Shown: in pieces, positions 38,216 through 43,277 of the stretch
How the letters are laid out: each line of letters starts with the position of its first letter
Numbering within the stretch: position 1 is the stretch's first letter
Assembly (NCBI RefSeq): GCF_016901735.1
Contig: NZ_JACLZC010000020.1
Coordinates: 1-43,277 of the forward strand
Direction: 5' to 3'
Length of the DNA stretch: 43,277 nt
DNA from: Pseudoflavonifractor phocaeensis
Lineage (GTDB): Bacteria; Bacillota; Clostridia; Oscillospirales; Oscillospiraceae
Notes under the pieces: generated by a model
The model's database searches: none
Told to the model about the DNA's origin: nothing
The model's input: only the letters and a program-made list of their open reading frames with translations
Made by a program: the position numbers and the translations under genes

Positions 38216-39763
38216 TTACTTCTTTTCTACGGGCAGATCCAGAGTGGTGCAGATGCGGCCCTGCCGCTGGCCGATGTCGTCGATGATGGCGTCCCGCTTC
38301 TCCGGGTCCTTCTCGATGCCGGTGGCCGCCTTGACCATGTTCTGCAGGTGCTTCCAGTCGGTGAAGCTGCGGGCCATGACGGTGGAGGCCTCCTGGTTGC
38401 CGCCGCCGTGGAGGGCCATGGCCGACCAGTTGGAGCCGCGGACCATGTGCTCAATGAAGCGGGTGGCCCGCAGGCGGTCAAAGGCGTCGTACTCGGGATT
38501 GCCGGGATTGTACGCCTTCTGGCAGATCTCGCCCACCCCTTCGGAGCGCATATCCAGCTCGGACGGGGCCGTCTCGCCGAAGCCGGCGATGATGTCGCGG
38601 GCGTAACGCATGGCCTCAAAGGGCGCCTTGGTACAGGTGTACTTACAGGTGTGAGAGAGCAGGGGGTTGGGGATCCAGAAGCCGCTGGGATGATGGAAGC
38701 CCTCCACGCCGGAGGCCAGGGACAGGCCGTACACCGTCTCGGCGGTCATGGCCATTTCGGTCAGCTTGGTACGGATGTGGCCCGCTTTGCCCACACCCAC
38801 CATGTCGGCGATGAGGCTGGCGGCGCCGCACAGGGCCGAGCAGCCGCCCGCCTTACAGCCGCCGGCGGTGAGGCGGTGAACGGCGGTAAAGTAGCTCAGC
38901 AGACGGCCCACATACTTGGTCTCGCCGCACAGGAACACCCGCTCATTGGGGACGAACACCTTGTCGAAGTAGACCATGGCCTGGTGGTCGGCGTAGGGCT
39001 TGCCCAGGTCGATGCCCTCGATGTCGCCGCCCACCTCGAAGAAGCGCTTGTCCTGGGGGGTGCGGCCCAGAATGAAGGTCATGCCGGGCGCGTCGGCGGG
39101 GATGGCGCAGGCCAGGGCGAAGTCCTTGTCCTCCGGCTTCATGTTGGTGGTGGGGACGATGACCACCTCGTGGGCGAAGAGGATGCCGGTCTGGTTGCAC
39201 TTGAAGCCGCTGATGATGATACCGTCCTCTCGGATCTCGTCCACGTGGACGTAGCTGTCCCGGTTGGGCTGCTGGTGCGGGGGAATGGTGCGCAGGCCCT
39301 TGGTATCGGTGACGGTGACGGTACAGCTCAGGTCGTTGTCCTGGACGTAGCGCAGGAAATTCATAAAGCGCTCAAAGTAGTGGGTGCCCAGGTCCTGGTC
39401 CATATCGTAGGTACAGGGGCCCAGACCGGCGAAGGCCTCGGAGCCGGTGCAGCGGTGGGTACAGCAGCCGATGACCTCAGCCAGGGCGCGGGCAGCCCGG
39501 GTTTTTTGGTTGGCGTCGGCGGCGCAGGTCAGGGGGGCGTTATAGATGCTCACCGGATCGCCGCTCAGGTGGGATTTGGTGGTGATGAGGGGAGCCCACT
39601 TGGGATTGTGCTGGAGCTCATAGATTTTGGAAATGGCGTTGAAGCTGGCGGCCAGGGGAGGATAGGTGGTAAGGTCCTCGATCTTCTCACCCAGGAACCA
39701 GACGTTCATCGGTTTACGGGCGCGGATACTGTCCTGATATTGTTCTTTCGTCATAAGGGCCAT
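38216..39763 (-). CDS. 4-hydroxybutyryl-CoA dehydratase-family iron-sulfur flavoenzyme (variant active site)
   Basis: 515 residues from the ATG at 39763, GGAGG 8 nt upstream. The [4Fe-4S] ligands of AbfD (C99, C103, H292, C299) match Cys101, Cys105, His296 and Cys303 with the same spacings (C-x3-C and H-x6-C). The flavin-binding acyl-CoA-dehydrogenase-like fold is recognisable. Two catalytic-site residues differ from the Clostridium aminobutyricum enzyme as I recall it: Gln101 is His103 and Tyr296 is Ala300, while Lys300 is kept (Lys304). So the family is clear, but the substrate (4-hydroxybutyryl-CoA, vinylacetyl-CoA or another acyl-CoA) is not. No CoA-transferase or GABA genes are adjacent. 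It is a single gene behind a sigma-54 promoter. Confidence 0.85.
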   Translation of the reverse strand: MALMTKEQYQDSIRARKPMNVWFLGEKIEDLTTYPPLAASFNAISKIYELQHNPKWAPLITTKSHLSGDPVSIYNAPLTCAADANQKTRAARALAEVIGCCTHRCTGSEAFAGLGPCTYDMDQDLGTHYFERFMNFLRYVQDNDLSCTVTVTDTKGLRTIPPHQQPNRDSYVHVDEIREDGIIISGFKCNQTGILFAHEVVIVPTTNMKPEDKDFALACAIPADAPGMTFILGRTPQDKRFFEVGGDIEGIDLGKPYADHQAMVYFDKVFVPNERVFLCGETKYVGRLLSYFTAVHRLTAGGCKAGGCSALCGAASLIADMVGVGKAGHIRTKLTEMAMTAETVYGLSLASGVEGFHHPSGFWIPNPLLSHTCKYTCTKAPFEAMRYARDIIAGFGETAPSELDMRSEGVGEICQKAYNPGNPEYDAFDRLRATRFIEHMVRGSNWSAMALHGGGNQEASTVMARSFTDWKHLQNMVKAATGIEKDPEKRDAIIDDIGQRQGRICTTLDLPVEKK

Positions 39764-39825
39764 GATCATTTCCTCCTTCTGTAATCCATAAGGTTGCAGT
39801 GTTTTATCTTCTGCCCTTAATAGAT

Positions 39826-39840
39826 GCAAACCGTGTGCCA
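39826..39840 (-). promoter_or_regulatory. Sigma-54 (-24/-12) promoter of the 4-HBD-like gene
   Basis: Minus strand TGGCAC-N5-TTGC (39840-39826) matches the sigma-54 consensus exactly. Transcription would begin near 39814, about 50 nt before the ATG. An activator with an intact GAFTGA motif is encoded directly upstream. Confidence 0.9.
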
Positions 39841-39872
39841 AGACGCAAAGCCTTGCGGCGCGGGAGGAGGGG

Positions 39873-39917
39873 AAAAAAGGACTGCCCGGACGATGCAAAA
39901 CTGCATCGTCCGGGCAG
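39873..39917 (-). terminator. 16-bp perfect hairpin terminating the activator gene, possibly doubling as operator
   Basis: The arm at 39882-39897 is repeated in inverse at 39902-39917 without mismatch, with loop AAAC. Two bases further the minus strand has CCTTTTTTCC. Its centre also contains the GATGCA-N4-TGCATC dyad. Confidence 0.8.
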
Positions 39918-39975
39918 GTAAGAGGGGGATCAAAGCGTTGGGGCGGAAGGGGTTTGGGGGATATGCGGTTTTGCA

Positions 39976-40000
<25 letters not shown>
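39892..40000 (-). promoter_or_regulatory. TGCATC/GATGCA dyads, candidate upstream activator sites
   Basis: GATGCA-N4-TGCATC at 39892-39907 and TGCATC-N3-GATGCA at 39972-39986, plus a single TGCATC at 39995-40000 and one GATGCA over the -12 region (39823-39828). The dyads are centred ~85 and ~165 bp upstream of the predicted start, the usual range for sigma-54 enhancers. The distal ones lie inside the 3' end of the activator gene. Confidence 0.6.
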
Positions 40001-41733
<1,733 letters not shown>

Positions 41734-41802
41734 GGTATATGCCTCCTTCTTTGCGGTTTGCTCTGGCAGTATCATACCACAAACCGACAAAAAAGACCAC
41801 CG

Positions 41803-42189
41803 TCAGCCGTCCTCCTCCAGCTCCGCCCGGAGGGAGGCCAGAAAGGCCGCGTCCTTTTCGTCCAGATCCCGCAGCCCGGCCAGGCCCTCCATATGGTGGG
41901 TGAACTCATGGGCCAGGGTGGCGTACAGTTCCTCCTCCCAGTCCTGCCGGGACCAGTCCTCCTGCCGGGCCAGGGCGGCGAAGGAGCCGTAATAGAGGTT
42001 GATATACCGGCCCATCATGTCGTTGCAGTATTCGCCCAAAATGTACAGGTCCTCTTGGGGAAACTCCGGGTCGGGCAGGGCCTCCGGCAGGAGGGAAATG
42101 CCGCCGTTCAGGTTCCGGTAAAAGGCCGGGGGGAAGGATTCGGCCATCTGGTCCAGCAGCGCGCCGGTCTCGTCGAAGGATAAGAGCAT
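41803..42189 (-). CDS. Zincin-like metallopeptidase-family protein
   Basis: 128 residues. LYATLAHEFTHHMEGLAGLRDLD contains the HExxH zinc motif with a downstream Glu, as in minigluzincin-type proteins. The rest is acidic and lacks a signal peptide, so it acts in the cytoplasm if active. AGGAG lies before the ATG. It starts 14 bp after the RDD-protein gene stop and is probably co-transcribed with it. Confidence 0.8.
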   Translation of the reverse strand: MLLSFDETGALLDQMAESFPPAFYRNLNGGISLLPEALPDPEFPQEDLYILGEYCNDMMGRYINLYYGSFAALARQEDWSRQDWEEELYATLAHEFTHHMEGLAGLRDLDEKDAAFLASLRAELEEDG

Positions 42190-42203
42190 GGAATGGACTC
42201 CTT

Positions 42204-43277
42204 TCAGGGTATGGTAAGGGTGAGGGTGAGGGAGGCGTCCACCGGCTCCCCGTTGGTGGCGAAGTACTCCAGATTGCCCATGGGTTCCAGCCCCGTGCCC
42301 TCCAGCTGGGCGCTCACCGTATAGCCGCCGTCCAACTCCACCGTCTCGCCGGGGAGCAGCTCCTCCAGCTTCTGGTTTGCGGCGTCAATGGCAAACGCAT
42401 AGGAGAAAAGCCCGTGCCGGGCCGCCACCACCGCGTCCACAAGGGTGGCAAAGCTGCCGTAGGAGAAGAGATAGAGGCCGCCGCCCTCCTCCGGGGGAAT
42501 GGCCTCCCAGGTGAGGGAAAGCGCGGTGAGGTGCCCGGTGTCGTCCACGGTATAGGTAGGGACGGGGTCGTCCCAATTGCTCAGGTTCACCACAAATTGG
42601 GTGGGATCGGCAGGGGGGACGATCCGCTGCCCCTGGTCGTCCAGGTGGGACAGATTCAGATGGAAGAAGGTGACAATGTGGTTATAGTTGCGAGATAACT
42701 CCGCCACCGTCAGATCCCCCCGGCAGGGCGGGCGAAGTGCCGCGAAGGTCATCGAAACCGCCGTAAAGAGAACCAGGAGCACGGCCGCCGTCCAGCGCAC
42801 GCCGTGGAAGGTACAGAAGGGCGCGGCGGTGTAGGCCACGTCGTCGGCCAAGCTGGTGGTCTCATCCTGGTCCCAGGGCAGAGGCTCCAACTCCGCGCAG
42901 ATGCGGAAGCTCTTGTAATGGCGGTAGAGATTGTAAATTGGGATGTTGTAGCCATAGCCCTTGGAAAAGAGGAGCCGGCTGCGCCTCAGCGCCCGGGCCA
43001 GGGAGAGTTTCTTTCCCTGCCGGTCCCGGAGGGAGAGGCCCAGCAGCCACTTGCCCGGCGTGGTGCCCCAGAGGTGGAGGAGCACCGCTTCCACCGCCAG
43101 CATGGGCAGCAGGATGAGATAGCCGCCCAGCCAGTCCAGAATGGCGCTGTCACTGCTGGGATTCTGAAAGACAAAGAGCTGGATGGCGAGGACTACCAGT
43201 GCCATCAGATTATAATCCAGCGTACGGGCCAGAAAGCGGCGGATGGGGTGGGGGGCCACCGGCAGATCGGGGATGGC
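42204..43277 (-). CDS. RDD-family membrane protein (5' end cut by window)
   Basis: At least 351 residues; the frame stays open to the window edge, and the first candidate start in the window (GTG at 43259) is preceded by AIPDLPV in frame. IRRFLARTLDYNLMALVVLAI matches the RDD N-terminus (Arg, then Asp), and LLHLWGTTPGKWLLGLSLRD is the conserved second motif. A further membrane helix (~157-177) follows an amphipathic stretch, then a ~170-residue extracytoplasmic beta-rich domain not recognised. RDD proteins are integral membrane proteins, some linked to ion or compound transport. Confidence 0.85.
   Translation of the reverse strand, partial: AIPDLPVAPHPIRRFLARTLDYNLMALVVLAIQLFVFQNPSSDSAILDWLGGYLILLPMLAVEAVLLHLWGTTPGKWLLGLSLRDRQGKKLSLARALRRSRLLFSKGYGYNIPIYNLYRHYKSFRICAELEPLPWDQDETTSLADDVAYTAAPFCTFHGVRWTAAVLLVLFTAVSMTFAALRPPCRGDLTVAELSRNYNHIVTFFHLNLSHLDDQGQRIVPPADPTQFVVNLSNWDDPVPTYTVDDTGHLTALSLTWEAIPPEEGGGLYLFSYGSFATLVDAVVAARHGLFSYAFAIDAANQKLEELLPGETVELDGGYTVSAQLEGTGLEPMGNLEYFATNGEPVDASLTLTLTIP

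Noticed and set aside
39882..39917. 16-bp perfect inverted repeat considered as a recombination or attachment site
   Set aside because: It is followed by a T-run on the minus strand at the end of the activator gene, so terminator is the simpler reading; no integrase is nearby.

Overview
The window looks like a chromosome segment from a GC-rich anaerobic Bacillota of the gut Oscillospiraceae/Flavonifractor type. The pointers are strong AGGAGG-type ribosome sites, RNase J, a Trp T-box, CotH/VTC proteins, a 4-hydroxybutyryl-CoA-dehydratase-like iron-sulfur flavoenzyme and NPN-type (LarA) chemistry. This is inferred from gene content, and the genus cannot be fixed from sequence reading alone. I see no IS elements, phage genes, tRNAs, rRNAs or CRISPR arrays.

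Layout. 1-3057: end of a Tyr/Pro-repeat protein, a VTC domain fused in one frame to DUF4956, and a CotH-family protein. 3060-6022: a lysine-rich repeat lipoprotein behind a promoter with TTAAG repeats, then an OmpR-type two-component system. 6046-7067: a TPR-like orphan. 7084-16696: a divergent sugar-acid region. The minus strand carries a GntP permease, a FadR-type regulator, a DHDPS-family aldolase, UxuA and UxuB. The plus strand carries a Zn dehydrogenase, a LarA-superfamily protein and an IlvD/Edd-family dehydratase. A 470-bp control region separates the arms. 16708-19541: a membrane NDP-sugar dehydratase plus a coiled-coil membrane protein. 19651-21858: pseudouridine catabolism (psuK, psuG). 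21877-24127: a dispersed-type repeat, an M20 dipeptidase and a YheO/DauR regulator. 24139-26093: SPFH protein with a ribbon-helix-helix partner, an ArsC/Spx-like protein and a DUF1653 protein. 26104-28029: RNase J with a long leader. 28077-31340: a tryptophan-type ABC transporter under a T-box with a TGG specifier. 31384-32914: GNAT, orphan, and a small unlisted RHH gene with a TACAT-iteron control region. 32925-38182: beta-lactamase-fold protein, RecG, GNAT, C_GCAxxG_C_C protein. 38216-41733: the 4-HBD-like enzyme with a perfect sigma-54 promoter, dyad operators and its adjacent sigma-54 activator. 41803-43277: a zincin-like protein and an RDD protein cut by the window edge.

How it works together. 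The strongest functional unit is 7084-16637: uptake of an aldonate/hexonate, C2 epimerisation by a nickel-pincer (LarA-type) enzyme, dehydration by UxuA or the IlvD-like enzyme to 2-keto-3-deoxy acids, and aldol cleavage, with UxuB and the Zn dehydrogenase connecting keto- and hydroxy-acids. A second self-contained unit is the sigma-54-controlled 4-HBD-like enzyme, which differs from the textbook enzyme at two active-site positions. Several promoters (TTGACA-like and TATAAT-like boxes at 16-18 bp) and Rho-independent terminators can be read directly, so most transcription units can be delimited.
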